Below the pieces are notes generated by a model. The model was not told the origin of the DNA. It did no database searches and was given only the letters and a program-made list of their open reading frames with translations. Shown piece by piece: positions 7,869 through 16,843 of a DNA stretch of 32,010 bases. Each line of letters begins with the position of its first letter. The stretch's first letter is position 1. This DNA is from an uncultured Alphaproteobacteria bacterium (GTDB lineage Bacteria; Pseudomonadota; Alphaproteobacteria; Methylaequorales; Methylaequoraceae): the NCBI GenBank assembly GCA_902595755.1, contig CACJRF010000012.1, positions 1-32,010 of the forward strand. The letters run 5' to 3'. The position numbers and the translations under genes were made by a program.

Positions 7869-8260
7869 ACAATAGCTTTTTTTTTATTATTTTCGCATTT
7901 TTATTCAATGTCGAGGTTTTTGGTCAGACTTTAGAATATCAAGGTGCTAAAATAAGAATATTAAATAAAGATACTACTGAAAAATTTTTTTTTGACCTTC
8001 CTTTATCTCAAACACTTGAAATAAATAATTCCACAATTATCGTTCATAGGTGTGTTAAGCTGAGTACCAAAGAACGACAAGATGATATTGCTTTAATAAG
8101 TCATAAGTCTTTTAACGAGAACAAATTAAAAAATAATTTTTTTGGTTGGATCTTTAAATCGTCACATTATATGAATTCACCTCATAACTCTTCACTTGAT
8201 ATAAGGTTACATAGTTGTTTAGAAAAAGATCCAATATTTTTAAAAAAAAGTGAAGACTAG
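7865..8260 (+). CDS. DUF2155 family exported protein
   Basis: This is a 131-residue protein with a hydrophobic N-terminal signal sequence (about residues 1-20, ending near VFGQ), so it is probably periplasmic. The rest matches DUF2155, a family of alphaproteobacteria with no established role: GAKIRILNKDTTEKFFFDLP, a HRC segment, NNFFGWIFKSS (family: xFxGWMFASSP) and the closing LRLHSC-like segment DIRLHSCLE. Two Cys residues, at the conserved HRC and LHSC positions, may form a disulfide. It is the last gene of the plus-strand run starting with NDUFA12, and its stop shares the palindrome CTAG with the stop of the convergent aat gene. Confidence 0.88.
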   Translation: MNNSFFFIIFAFLFNVEVFGQTLEYQGAKIRILNKDTTEKFFFDLPLSQTLEINNSTIIVHRCVKLSTKERQDDIALISHKSFNENKLKNNFFGWIFKSSHYMNSPHNSSLDIRLHSCLEKDPIFLKKSED

Positions 8261-8880
8261 AAGTATTCTAAAATATTTTTCTTTAAGTTCTTATTAATTG
8301 ATAAGTCATCTTTTAAGTTATTTTCATTTAAAATATTTAAATATTCTTTTTGGGGAATCTCAATGGTGCCGAATTGACTTAAATGATCAGAATAAAACTG
8401 AGTGTCAATAATTTTAAACCCACTATCAATAAGATGTGCGGCAAGATAGGCAATACAAATTTTACTAGCATTCTTTTTTAAACTAAACATACTTTCACCA
8501 CAGAAAATCTCACCTAAAATCACACCATATAAACCTCCAAGCATTTTTTTTTCTTCAAAGTATTCTATTGATATTGCTTTGCCTGTATTGGATAGTTTAG
8601 TATAACTATCAATTATTTGATTATTTATCCAAGTGCTGTTTCTGTATTTATTCCTAGCACAAAGTTTGATAACGTCTGAAAAATTTTCATTTAACTTTAT
8701 TGAGTAATCATATTTTCTTATAAATTTTTTAAGACTTTTAGAAATTTTAAAATTATTTAGATGAATAATTCCCCTTTGTTCAGGATTTACCCAAAAAATA
8801 TAAGGATCTTCATGAGAATCTGACATTGGAAACAACCCTTTTTTATAAGCCTGAAGTACTATTTCTTTAGATAAGAACAT
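8257..8880 (-). CDS. aat: Leucyl/phenylalanyl-tRNA-protein transferase
   Basis: Aat adds Leu or Phe from charged tRNA to the N-terminus of proteins starting with Arg or Lys, making N-degrons that ClpS recognises. The chosen ATG at 8880 (MFLSKEIVLQAYKKGLFPM) lies one base after the accC stop and gives 207 residues; an in-frame start at 8907 would add nine residues inside accC and lose the usual beginning. Family motifs are YKKGLFPMS, FWVNPEQRGII, TWINNQIIDSYTKL, GLYGVILGEIFCGESMFS and IDTQFYSDHLSQFG. It is the last gene of the bepA-aroQ-accB-accC-aat unit. Together with clpS and clpA, 5 kb away, this gives both ends of the Leu/N-degron pathway. Confidence 0.95.
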   Translation of the reverse strand: MFLSKEIVLQAYKKGLFPMSDSHEDPYIFWVNPEQRGIIHLNNFKISKSLKKFIRKYDYSIKLNENFSDVIKLCARNKYRNSTWINNQIIDSYTKLSNTGKAISIEYFEEKKMLGGLYGVILGEIFCGESMFSLKKNASKICIAYLAAHLIDSGFKIIDTQFYSDHLSQFGTIEIPQKEYLNILNENNLKDDLSINKNLKKNILEYF

Positions 8881-8881
8881 T

Positions 8882-10222
8882 TTAATTATTCTCAATTTGT
8901 TTATCAAACCAACTTATGTCGAAATCACAGCTTATAAAGTTTTTATGATTTACAATCTTCTTTAATGAACTAATATTTGTTTCTATACCTTCAATAACAT
9001 ATTCATCCAGTGCACGATTAAGTCTCATTATACATTCATTTCTTGTATTACCTTTAACTATAATTTTTGAAACTAACCCATCGTAAAATGCTGTAACACT
9101 ACATCCCGAGTATAGTAGAGAGTCCACCCTAATTCCTGGACCACCAGGTGGATGATAAGTAGTGACCATACCAGTTGAAGGTAATAAGGTTATAGGGTTC
9201 TCAGCATTAATTCTACACTCTATCGAATGACATATTTTTTTTACATCATTTTGATTGATAGAAATTTTTTCTCCCGAGGCAATAAATATTTGTTCTTTTA
9301 CAATATCTAAGTTGTAAACTTCCTCCGTAATAGTGTGTTCAACCTGCAATCTAGTATTCATTTCTATGAAATAAAACTCTCCATTGCTATATAAATATTC
9401 AACTGTTCCTAAACTTTTATAACCAACTTTCTTAAAAGCTTTAATTGTTAAGTCACAAATTTTCCCTCTTTCTTCTTCAGAAATTGCTGGACTAGGACAT
9501 TCCTCAATTATTTTCTGACTTCTTCTTTGTATGGAGCACTCTCTCTCACCTACATGAATAATATTTCCAAAACTATCTCCAATAATTTGAACTTCGATAT
9601 GTCTAGGATTTTCAATTAATTTTTCAATATAAACCTCGTCATTGCCAAAACTTTGTATTGCTTCTTTTCTAGCTAAAGAGAGATTTTCTTTCAGTTCTTT
9701 TTCTTTATAAACCTTTTTTATTCCTCTACCCCCACCACCATTTGTAGCTTTAATTAAAATGGGATAACCTATTTCACTAGCCACTATTTTTGCTTCGGCT
9801 AAATCTTTAATATTTGTTTTACTACCTGGAACAATTGGTAACCCAATTCTTAAAGCAAAATCTTTAGCTTTAATTTTATTTGACATATTTTCTATGTGAA
9901 CAAAGTCTGGGCCAATGAAAGTAAATCCATGATCTTGAACAATTTTTGCAAAATTTGCATTCTCAGATAACATTCCTATACCAGGGTGGATTGCATCTAC
10001 ATTCCCTATAGTAGCTGCAGATATTATTGATGGAATATTTAGATAGGAGCCTTTGACTTGGGGAGGGCCAATACAAACACTTTCATCTGCAAGTCTAACA
10101 AACATTTCTTTTTCATCTGCTGTAGAATGGACAACTATAGTTTGTATTCCAAGCTCTTTGCAAGCTCTTAGAATTCTAAGGGCTATTTCACCTCTATTAG
10201 CTACAAGAATTTTTTTTAACAT
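8882..10222 (-). CDS. accC: Biotin carboxylase subunit of acetyl-CoA carboxylase
   Basis: AccC carboxylates biotin on AccB using ATP and bicarbonate, the first half-reaction of fatty acid synthesis. The 446-residue length is standard. The N-terminal domain opens with KILVANRGEIALRILRACKE; the ATP-grasp domain has the glycine-rich loop KATNGGGGRGIK, the EKLIENPRHIEVQ and ECSIQRRSQKIIEE segments and the metal-binding end FIEMNTRLQVEH; the C-terminal domain includes ECRINAENP and the terminal FDISWFDKQ. Its ATG shares one base with the accB stop (TAATG on the minus strand), so the two are coupled and made together, as in most bacteria. Confidence 0.97.
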   Translation of the reverse strand: MLKKILVANRGEIALRILRACKELGIQTIVVHSTADEKEMFVRLADESVCIGPPQVKGSYLNIPSIISAATIGNVDAIHPGIGMLSENANFAKIVQDHGFTFIGPDFVHIENMSNKIKAKDFALRIGLPIVPGSKTNIKDLAEAKIVASEIGYPILIKATNGGGGRGIKKVYKEKELKENLSLARKEAIQSFGNDEVYIEKLIENPRHIEVQIIGDSFGNIIHVGERECSIQRRSQKIIEECPSPAISEEERGKICDLTIKAFKKVGYKSLGTVEYLYSNGEFYFIEMNTRLQVEHTITEEVYNLDIVKEQIFIASGEKISINQNDVKKICHSIECRINAENPITLLPSTGMVTTYHPPGGPGIRVDSLLYSGCSVTAFYDGLVSKIIVKGNTRNECIMRLNRALDEYVIEGIETNISSLKKIVNHKNFISCDFDISWFDKQIENN

Positions 10223-10656
10223 TACTCAATTAAAACAAGTGGTTCACCAAATTCTACTGGGGTTTCGTTTTTTACAAAAATTTTTTTCACTACTCCGTTT
10301 CTGTCAGCAGTGATTTCATTCATTGTTTTCATTGCTTCGATTATTAGAATTACTTGACCTATTTTGACTGTTTGACCAACCTCAATAAATGCTTTTGAGC
10401 CTGGTTCAGGACAAAGATAAGCTGTTCCAACTAGTGGGGATTTTAAAGAAGAGTCCTTTGTGTCAGGTTTATCCTTTTTTAAAGATTGCTGAGAGGTTTC
10501 ATCTTTAAAGTTATTAATAGTATTACTTTGGTAGGATATTTTTTTCAGCCTGTATGAGTTTTTACCGTCTGAAATGTCAATTTCTAAAAGATTATTCTTA
10601 TCCATAATTTTAGATAATTCTAAGATATTGTCTGAAATTTTTTTATCGATTTTCAT
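10222..10656 (-). CDS. accB: Biotin carboxyl carrier protein of acetyl-CoA carboxylase
   Basis: AccB carries the biotin that shuttles CO2 from AccC to the carboxyltransferase AccA/AccD. The 144-residue protein has an N-terminal helical domain (about 1-40), a flexible charged linker (about 41-70; Lys/Asp/Ser rich instead of the usual Ala/Pro) and a C-terminal biotinyl domain starting at SPLVGTAYLCPEPG. Biotin would attach to Lys110 in IEAMKTMNEI; the AMKT variant of AMKM is known in the family. The usual thumb is present (PEPGSKAFIEVG). Its start overlaps the end of aroQ by 14 bases. Confidence 0.96.
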   Translation of the reverse strand: MKIDKKISDNILELSKIMDKNNLLEIDISDGKNSYRLKKISYQSNTINNFKDETSQQSLKKDKPDTKDSSLKSPLVGTAYLCPEPGSKAFIEVGQTVKIGQVILIIEAMKTMNEITADRNGVVKKIFVKNETPVEFGEPLVLIE

Positions 10657-11089
10657 GATTGACTAGAAGGTAATTAATAGACTGTATTGAAATTTTATAA
10701 ACATCCGTTCCGAACCCAGCTATAATACCATTAACTGAGCTACTAATAAACGAATTTTTTCTAAACTCTTCTCTATTATATATATTAGAGATATGAACTT
10801 CGATCTTTGGTATTTTTAGAACTTTTAGAGCATCGTGTATTGCTATTGATGTATGAGTGTATGCTCCAGCATTGATTATTAATCCATCAAAATTATTTGA
10901 ATTTTGAATATTTTCTATTATTTCTGATTCAGAATTACTCTGGTAGAAACTTAATTTAATGTTTAAATCATTGGCAATCTTTTGACATTCACTAATTATC
11001 TCGTCAAGACTTTTTTTACCATATAGTTCTGTTTCTCTTTTACCTAATAAATTTAAATTTGGTCCATTAATAATATTTATTTTTTTCAT
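10643..11089 (-). CDS. aroQ: Type II 3-dehydroquinate dehydratase
   Basis: AroQ converts 3-dehydroquinate to 3-dehydroshikimate in the shikimate pathway. The 148-residue length is typical of the dodecameric type II enzyme. Landmarks are NGPNLNLLGKRE, the catalytic Tyr of ELYG (Tyr23), FYQSNSES, the INAGAYTHTSIAI segment (Asn74) and EVHISNIYNREEFRKNS with the general-acid His (His99) and an active-site Arg (Arg110). It sits between bepA (4-base ATGA overlap) and accB (14-base overlap). The aroQ-accB-accC order is conserved across many proteobacteria. Confidence 0.96.
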   Translation of the reverse strand: MKKINIINGPNLNLLGKRETELYGKKSLDEIISECQKIANDLNIKLSFYQSNSESEIIENIQNSNNFDGLIINAGAYTHTSIAIHDALKVLKIPKIEVHISNIYNREEFRKNSFISSSVNGIIAGFGTDVYKISIQSINYLLVNHENR

Positions 11090-12390
11090 TTACTTTTTTT
11101 TTTATCGATTTGATATTCTAAGTCATTTAATTTGTTCAACAAAACAGTATCATTCGATAACTTTTTTGCGCGATTTACGTGTATTCTAGCGTTATCAAGT
11201 TGATTTACCAGCAAATACTTTTCAGCAAATGCATATGATGAAAGGTCTAATTTTTTTAATTTTCCATAATTTAACCCTAAATAATGCCATGCATCAATTG
11301 GAAAATCATCATTTTTAATATATTTATCTAAAAGGTTTATAGATTTTTTATAATTTAAATTAGTTTTACTATGATAAAGAGACTTTGCCAGAAATAATTC
11401 AAAACTTTTTTCATTGGGATTAAGTTTAATAGCTTTTGTGAAAGATTTTATGGCATTATTAAAGTCTCCTTGTTCAAAATAAATTTGTCCCATTATTTCA
11501 TAAAAATATGGGTTATTATTGTTAAACCCTATACATTTTTTTATTTGTTTTATTGATTGTTTTACTTTTCCTTTTCTATAATTATTAAAAACAAGGGCAT
11601 AATATTTTTGTATATTATTGTCTGGATAAATAGCATATATCTGTTCTTCACTTAGAAAATATCCATTAAATTTTGCCTTAATTAAACTAAACCTTCTGTT
11701 AAACAGACTTAAATCCCTTAGCTTTTGATTCTTTTTTATATTTAATTTTATATTTTTTATTCTTTCGGAAGATAATGGATGTGTTAAAAAATAAGGATTA
11801 ATTTTTTTTAATCTCTCGTTATTTTGAAGTTTTTCAAATACATTTATTAAACCTTTAAGAGAAAATCCATTTTTGTTCATTAATCTAATGGCAGTTTGAT
11901 CTGCCAAGTGCTCTTGAGATCTAGAAAAAGCTAATGTTCTAGTAGCAGACAAATGTTGTCCACCCATTAAAAGTGCTGATCCTGCAGCTGGTGCTCCACC
12001 TGCAATAGCTCCAACTGCTAGGATAGACGATAAAATACTCATCATTGCTGATTTTTTTGTCATTTTTTCTCTATTTATAAAATGTCCACCTACTAGGTGA
12101 CCTATTTCATGAGATAATACACCTGCTATATCATCTATCATTTCACTTTTTAATAATAATTCCTTAGTGAAAAAAAAATTTTTTTCATGCGTTACAAAGG
12201 CATTAATGTAGTCTTTGTTATCAATATAAAATTTTAAATTTTCTCCCTCTAAATATGTATCTTTAGTTAATATTTTACTTAAATCAGCAAATAAGTTTTC
12301 TGTTTCCGCATCCCTTATAATTTTTAAACCCTGACTGTTTAAATCTTTAAAAAAAAAAGTAGCTATTAAAAAAGTAATTAGTAATCTCAT
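11086..12390 (-). CDS. M48-family metalloprotease with TPR repeats, BepA-like
   Basis: This is a periplasmic zinc protease of the BepA/YfgC type, which in E. coli helps assemble or degrade outer-membrane proteins such as LptD. It has a signal peptide (about residues 1-19), the zinc motif HEIGHLVGGHF (His94, Glu95, His98) and the third ligand Glu160 in SRSQEHLADQTA. A Gly/Ala-rich hydrophobic stretch (about 115-145) lies between them, where the family has an amphipathic loop. The C-terminal half (about 245-420) contains TPR-like helices, for example YFEQGDFNNAIKSFTKAIKL. The 434 residues are close to family size. It heads a minus-strand unit running through aroQ, accB, accC and aat. A -10-like TAGAAT lies six bases before the start. 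Confidence 0.9.
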   Translation of the reverse strand: MRLLITFLIATFFFKDLNSQGLKIIRDAETENLFADLSKILTKDTYLEGENLKFYIDNKDYINAFVTHEKNFFFTKELLLKSEMIDDIAGVLSHEIGHLVGGHFINREKMTKKSAMMSILSSILAVGAIAGGAPAAGSALLMGGQHLSATRTLAFSRSQEHLADQTAIRLMNKNGFSLKGLINVFEKLQNNERLKKINPYFLTHPLSSERIKNIKLNIKKNQKLRDLSLFNRRFSLIKAKFNGYFLSEEQIYAIYPDNNIQKYYALVFNNYRKGKVKQSIKQIKKCIGFNNNNPYFYEIMGQIYFEQGDFNNAIKSFTKAIKLNPNEKSFELFLAKSLYHSKTNLNYKKSINLLDKYIKNDDFPIDAWHYLGLNYGKLKKLDLSSYAFAEKYLLVNQLDNARIHVNRAKKLSNDTVLLNKLNDLEYQIDKKKSK

Positions 12391-12419
12391 ATTTATATTC
12401 TAAACTCTATTTGGAAACT

Positions 12420-13580
12420 ATGAAAAGAAAAATTTACAAACCATCAGCAAGATCTAATATTTCACCTTTCTATGTAATGAATTTATTAGAAAAAGCTAAG
12501 CAAATGGAGTTGGAAGATAAAAAAGTTTATCATTTAGAGTTAGGAGAACCTCAGATGAAAACTCCAGATTTGATAAAAGAAGAGGTTCAGCGGCTTGTAA
12601 AAAAAGGAATGCCAGGCTATACACCTTCAAATGGGATATACCCTTTAAGAAAAAAAATTTCTGATTATTATAAATTCAATTACCAAGTTGAGGTTTCTGA
12701 GGATAGAATTTTCATAACAACTGGGTCCTCAGGAGCATTTTTGCTATCATTTTTATTAAATTTTGATATAGGAGATAGAGTAGCAATTTTCAATCCAGTT
12801 TATCCAGCATATAGAAATATTTTAAGAAGTTTGAATATTGAGGTTGTTGAAATATATCCTGAAATCAATGAGAGAACTATCAATTTAAAATCTATAGAGA
12901 AATATAAAGAATTGGATGGTGTAATAATATCAAATCCTAACAACCCCAATGGTCAGGTATTTAACGATATAGAGATTGAATATATTTACAATTTTTGTAA
13001 GAAAAATAAAATAAAACTTATTTCTGATGAAATTTATCATGGGATAACTTATGATTATCAACCCAAGACTTGCTTAAACTTTGGTGATGAAATAATAGTA
13101 ATAAACAGTTTCTCAAAATATTTTTGTATGCCAGGTTGGAGATTGGGATGGGTTATTGTTCCTAAATCTTTAACAAAAAATTTGTTAAAGTTATCACAAA
13201 ATCTTTTTATCTCTTCTGGAAATATCGCACAATTCGCGGCTATTAAAGCTTTCGACTGTATTAAAAGTTTTGATAGTGTTGTTAAAAATTATAAAGAAAA
13301 TAGAGATAAGTCATCAAAAATTTTAGAAAAAATGTCACTTCTTGAATATTCAATGCCATCTGGTGCTTTTTATTTTTATGTAAATATTGAAAAATTAAAA
13401 ATTGATTCATCAGATCTTGTTAAAAAATTGTTAAAGGACACAGGAGTAGCTTTAACTCCAGGTGTTGATTTTGATACTGTAAACGGAAATAAAACAATTA
13501 GAATTTCTTTTTCATCCGATCAAAAGAGCTTACTTTCTGCACTTAAGCTCTTCTATAAATGGTATAAAGCCAACTATTGA
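12420..13580 (+). CDS. PLP-dependent class I/II aminotransferase
   Basis: A fold-type I aminotransferase of the AspC-like Ib group. The frame can open at a TTG (12411), but the ATG at 12420 starts with MKRKIYKPSARSNISPFYVM, which matches the usual N-terminus and gives 386 residues. Features are LGEPQMKTP (family GEP), GYTPSNGIYPLR, TTGSSGAFLL, ISNPNNPNGQ, SDEIYHGITY and the PLP-binding Lys233 in NSFSKYFCMPGWRLGW; the terminal segment has TIRISFS with the substrate Arg. The substrate cannot be fixed; aspartate, alanine and aromatic aminotransferases are all possible. It is a single gene between the divergent bepA (29 bases away) and rne, whose 3' end it overlaps by 7 bases. It stops with TGA. 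Confidence 0.93.
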   Translation: MKRKIYKPSARSNISPFYVMNLLEKAKQMELEDKKVYHLELGEPQMKTPDLIKEEVQRLVKKGMPGYTPSNGIYPLRKKISDYYKFNYQVEVSEDRIFITTGSSGAFLLSFLLNFDIGDRVAIFNPVYPAYRNILRSLNIEVVEIYPEINERTINLKSIEKYKELDGVIISNPNNPNGQVFNDIEIEYIYNFCKKNKIKLISDEIYHGITYDYQPKTCLNFGDEIIVINSFSKYFCMPGWRLGWVIVPKSLTKNLLKLSQNLFISSGNIAQFAAIKAFDCIKSFDSVVKNYKENRDKSSKILEKMSLLEYSMPSGAFYFYVNIEKLKIDSSDLVKKLLKDTGVALTPGVDFDTVNGNKTIRISFSSDQKSLLSALKLFYKWYKANY

Positions 13581-15652
13581 GACCACCACCCTTGTCTTTT
13601 TTGATCATCCTTTTTCTTTGTTAAAATTGCTACCTTTTGCTTTGGCTTTTTTGAACTTTTTTTAATTTTTGTATCCGATGAATTAAATTCCTTTGCTTTC
13701 TCTCTAAAGCTTTTTCTTTTTAAAGAAACTTCACTATTTTCAGAATTATATTTATCTTCAACGTTTTTCATTCCTTTAATTGGCTTTTTATTGTTTTCAT
13801 TTTTTTTTAGTAAATTTGAATTAACTTCAGAATCAAGTCTATTTTCATCAGATCTCTTTCCACTATTTTTAATCATTTCTTGTAAGCTATCAATTTCTAA
13901 ATTTTCATGACAATTTTTATGATAAATTTCTTCTCTACTACAGATTACATACTCATGATCACTTAACTTTTCAAAGTTCAGGATTTTTAACTTTTTAATT
14001 GCTACTTTTTTTAAATTTAAATTCTTTAACATAGTATCTAACATATTTTTATTCAAAACTAGATATAACTTGCTAATTTTTTTATGATTTAAATACTCGT
14101 TACAAACTCTAATTAATTGCTCAATTAAAAAATCCTTAGAAATTATACTTCCATACCCATTACAGAACCTACATGTACTTGACATCATTGTATCAGTCGT
14201 AACTTTTAGTCTTTGTCTTGAGATTTCCATCAAACCAAAGTTACTTATACGACCAACTTGAACTCTCGCTCTATCATTTTTTATATGTTCTCTTAACCTT
14301 CTTTCAACTTTTATGTTATGATTTCTTTCTAGCATGTCTATGAAGTCAATAACGATTAGTCCAGCAAGATCCCTGATTCTAAGTTGTTTCGTAATCTCTT
14401 CAGCAGCCTCAAGATTTGTTTTAAATGCTGTATCCTCAATATTTCTTTGTTTAGTGTACCTTCCTGAATTTATATCAATTGCTACTAAAGCTTCAGTTTG
14501 ATTAATAACTAAATACCCCCCAGATTTTAGATGAACAATTGGATTGTTGATATCCATTATTTTACTTTCAATTTTATGAGTAATAAAAAGTGGTTTTTTT
14601 TCTTTATATAATTTTAAGGATTTAATTGAACTTGGCATGAACTGTTTAACAAACTCTTTAGATTTTTTGAGTGTTTCTTTATCATTTATTATAATTTCAT
14701 CAAAAGATGAATCGAAGTAATCTCTTAATGATCTTTTAATGATATTATCTTCTTCATGTATTAAGCATGGTGCATTAGACTTAATAGTTTTAGAGGTAAT
14801 TTCATTCCAAAGTTTAATTAAAGAACCATAGTCTCGTTTGATTTCTTTTAAACCCATGACTTGCCCTGCAGTTCTTACTATTACACCCATACCACTTTTA
14901 ATATTTAATTTATCTACAATATCTTTAAGTTTTTTTCTTAATTTTACATCCATGATTTTTCTTGAAATTCCTCCACCTTTATTTGTATTAGGCATTAAAA
15001 CACAATATTTTCCTGCTAGCGAAAGTCTTGTAGTAACTGCAGCCCCCTTATTACCTCTTTCCTCCTTTACAACTTGTATTAGAATAACTTGATTACTTTT
15101 GATAACTTCTTGGATGCTATATTTTCTATGAAAGATTACATGTTTGGGTTTTTCTTTGTTTTTAAATCTTCTATTTTTTTTTCTGATTTTTGGTGAGTTA
15201 AAATCCTCTATTGGCTTATAATTAAAAAAATCAAAAACTTTATCCAGAAAACCTTTTCCGTTAGTATTTTTTTTTAATGTTTCTTCACTGAAATCCTGTA
15301 AAGGTTCTGAAAGTTCATTCTCACTATCATCATCATCATCATCATCGTCAATTTGAAGATTTTTGGTATTCTCAAGTTCTTGTTCTAATAACTTTTTCTT
15401 GTCAGCTGTTGGAATCTTAAAATAATCAGGATGTATTTCATTATAGGCTAGAAAGCCATGCCTATTTCCTCCATAATCAACGAATGCTGCTTGGAGTGAT
15501 GGTTCTACCCTCACGATTTTTGCCAGGTATATATTACCTTTTATTCTTTCATTTATAATTTTTTCTGATTCATAATCTATTAAGCTACTGTCTTTAGTGA
15601 TTGCGACCCTAACAGATTCCCTTTCAGCCGCATCTATTAACATTTTTTTCAT
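13574..15652 (-). CDS. rne: Ribonuclease E/G family endoribonuclease
   Basis: RNase E makes the main initiating cuts in mRNA decay and processes rRNA and tRNA. The 692-residue protein keeps the catalytic half and a short tail. The S1 domain (from about 35) is interrupted by an acidic/basic insertion (about 85-180) containing eight Asp in a row (102-109), followed by the RNase H-like and DNase I-like parts. Catalytic Asp393 (AIDINSGR) and Asp436 (VIDFIDM) are present, and the zinc-link reads TCRFCNGYG (Cys494/Cys497), with the common Pro after the first Cys replaced by Arg. The tail (about 600-692) is Lys/Ser-rich and ends QGWWSQ, resembling the Gly-Trp-Trp terminus of alphaproteobacterial RNase E. 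RNase G lacks the insertion and tail, so rne is preferred. Confidence 0.95.
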   Translation of the reverse strand: MKKMLIDAAERESVRVAITKDSSLIDYESEKIINERIKGNIYLAKIVRVEPSLQAAFVDYGGNRHGFLAYNEIHPDYFKIPTADKKKLLEQELENTKNLQIDDDDDDDDSENELSEPLQDFSEETLKKNTNGKGFLDKVFDFFNYKPIEDFNSPKIRKKNRRFKNKEKPKHVIFHRKYSIQEVIKSNQVILIQVVKEERGNKGAAVTTRLSLAGKYCVLMPNTNKGGGISRKIMDVKLRKKLKDIVDKLNIKSGMGVIVRTAGQVMGLKEIKRDYGSLIKLWNEITSKTIKSNAPCLIHEEDNIIKRSLRDYFDSSFDEIIINDKETLKKSKEFVKQFMPSSIKSLKLYKEKKPLFITHKIESKIMDINNPIVHLKSGGYLVINQTEALVAIDINSGRYTKQRNIEDTAFKTNLEAAEEITKQLRIRDLAGLIVIDFIDMLERNHNIKVERRLREHIKNDRARVQVGRISNFGLMEISRQRLKVTTDTMMSSTCRFCNGYGSIISKDFLIEQLIRVCNEYLNHKKISKLYLVLNKNMLDTMLKNLNLKKVAIKKLKILNFEKLSDHEYVICSREEIYHKNCHENLEIDSLQEMIKNSGKRSDENRLDSEVNSNLLKKNENNKKPIKGMKNVEDKYNSENSEVSLKRKSFREKAKEFNSSDTKIKKSSKKPKQKVAILTKKKDDQKRQGWWSQ
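15326..15346. repeat. Trinucleotide repeat (ATC)7 inside rne
   Basis: Seven perfect ATC units (GAT on the coding strand) followed by one GTC encode the eight-Asp run in the S1 insertion of RNase E. Copy-number change would alter the acidic run without shifting the frame. Confidence 0.9.
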
Positions 15653-15773
15653 AAACTAAATTCCTTACATAATTCTTACACTATTAATTAAACACAAAAT
15701 ATTTTATCGAACATATTGATTTTTTTTTAAAAAGAACACTATATATAGTATAACTATTTTTTTTGTTTCACAA
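15653..15773. promoter_or_regulatory. Divergent promoter region between rne and the amidase gene
   Basis: This 121-base gap is the longest in the window and must hold the promoters of both rne (-) and the amidase-PBP1A-prfB run (+). On the plus strand a TTGATT (15716-15721) is followed 18 bases later by TATATA (15740-15745), and the overlapping TATAGT at 15744 is an alternative; this is a plausible sigma-70-type promoter, but the region is so AT-rich that chance matches are common. No hairpin or known operator was seen. Confidence 0.35.
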
Positions 15774-16835
15774 TTGATTAATTTTATAAAATTCATATTA
15801 CTTTTTTTTATTTATTTCAATCAATCATTTTCTGATGAACTTGTAAACCTAAGATATGGTGCTAATGATGATAAAAAAAGAATTGTACTTGATTTAAAAA
15901 AAGATTTGATATTTGATTCTAGAATTTTTTCAAAAAAAATTGAAATCACATTTAAAAAAAAAATAAAAATAATCGGTAATTTTAAATTTCAGAATAATTT
16001 GAAGGAAATCCTTTTTGATGATTCAAACAATACATTAAACTTAATTTTTGACAGATTAATTTATAAACCAAATATTTATCTTTTAAAAAAAAAAAATAAT
16101 AAGTTTTCAAGAATTGTTATTGATTATTCGTTAAAAAAAATAAAAAAGAAAACAGTTGTTATTGACCCAGGACATGGTGGTAAGGATTCAGGAGCAGTTG
16201 GAATACATAAAAATCTTGAAAAAAATATAACACTTAAGATTGGTATTTTGTTAAAAAATAAATTTCTAAAAAAAACAAATTATGAGGTTTTTCTTACTAG
16301 AGCAGATGACAGATACTTGAAATTGAGGGATAGAACTAAGATAGCTAAAAAAAATAATGCTGATATATTTATATCATTACATGCCGACTATAATAAAAAT
16401 CCCAGAACACGTGGATTATCTTTTTACACACTCTCAGAAAAAGCTTCTGATAAAGAGGCGGAAGCATTGGCAAGGAGAGAAAATAAGTCTGATTTAATTG
16501 ATGGTGTAGATTTATCAAACGAATCCTCTGAAGTAACTAATATTTTGTTAGATCTTACCAAACGCGAAACCCTTAACCAATCAAGTTCTCTAGTAAACTT
16601 TCTAATTAACTCTTTTGAGGGAAAAATTAATTTATTACATAGAACCCATAGATATGCAGGTTTTGTTGTGTTAAAATCTTTGGATATACCTTCGGTTTTG
16701 ATTGAAATGGGATATCTATCAAATAAAAAAGATTCTAAGCTATTACTTACGAAAGATTATCAAAATAAAATTGCTGATAAAATTTCTGATGCTGTTATTG
16801 AATATTTTGTGTGGAAAGAGAAAAATATAAATTAA
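15774..16835 (+). CDS. N-acetylmuramoyl-L-alanine amidase (AmiC-like, AMIN plus Amidase_3)
   Basis: A periplasmic zinc amidase that cleaves the peptide stem from peptidoglycan, mainly during daughter-cell separation. The only start that keeps the signal peptide is a TTG at 15774 (residues 1-20, INFIKFILLFFIYF); no ATG or GTG is available there. An AMIN-like targeting domain (about 25-120) precedes the Amidase_3 domain (about 127-350). The zinc ligands and catalytic residue are His134 (DPGHGGKDSG), Glu149, His203 (SLHAD) and Glu311 (LIEMGYLSN). The segment around 220-280, including SEKASDKEAEALARREN, corresponds to the regulatory helix region of AmiB/AmiC. The gene is followed 8 bases later by PBP1A. 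Confidence 0.93.
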   Translation: MINFIKFILLFFIYFNQSFSDELVNLRYGANDDKKRIVLDLKKDLIFDSRIFSKKIEITFKKKIKIIGNFKFQNNLKEILFDDSNNTLNLIFDRLIYKPNIYLLKKKNNKFSRIVIDYSLKKIKKKTVVIDPGHGGKDSGAVGIHKNLEKNITLKIGILLKNKFLKKTNYEVFLTRADDRYLKLRDRTKIAKKNNADIFISLHADYNKNPRTRGLSFYTLSEKASDKEAEALARRENKSDLIDGVDLSNESSEVTNILLDLTKRETLNQSSSLVNFLINSFEGKINLLHRTHRYAGFVVLKSLDIPSVLIEMGYLSNKKDSKLLLTKDYQNKIADKISDAVIEYFVWKEKNIN

Positions 16836-16843
16836 TTATTACT

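Noticed and set aside
10053-10313. 86-residue plus-strand reading frame opposite accC/accB
   Set aside because: It lies wholly antisense to two certain genes, has no family features and no conserved motif; it is a shadow of their codon use.
15653-15773. tRNA or small RNA in the longest gap
   Set aside because: No cloverleaf, T-loop motif or stable hairpin can be made from this almost purely A/T sequence.
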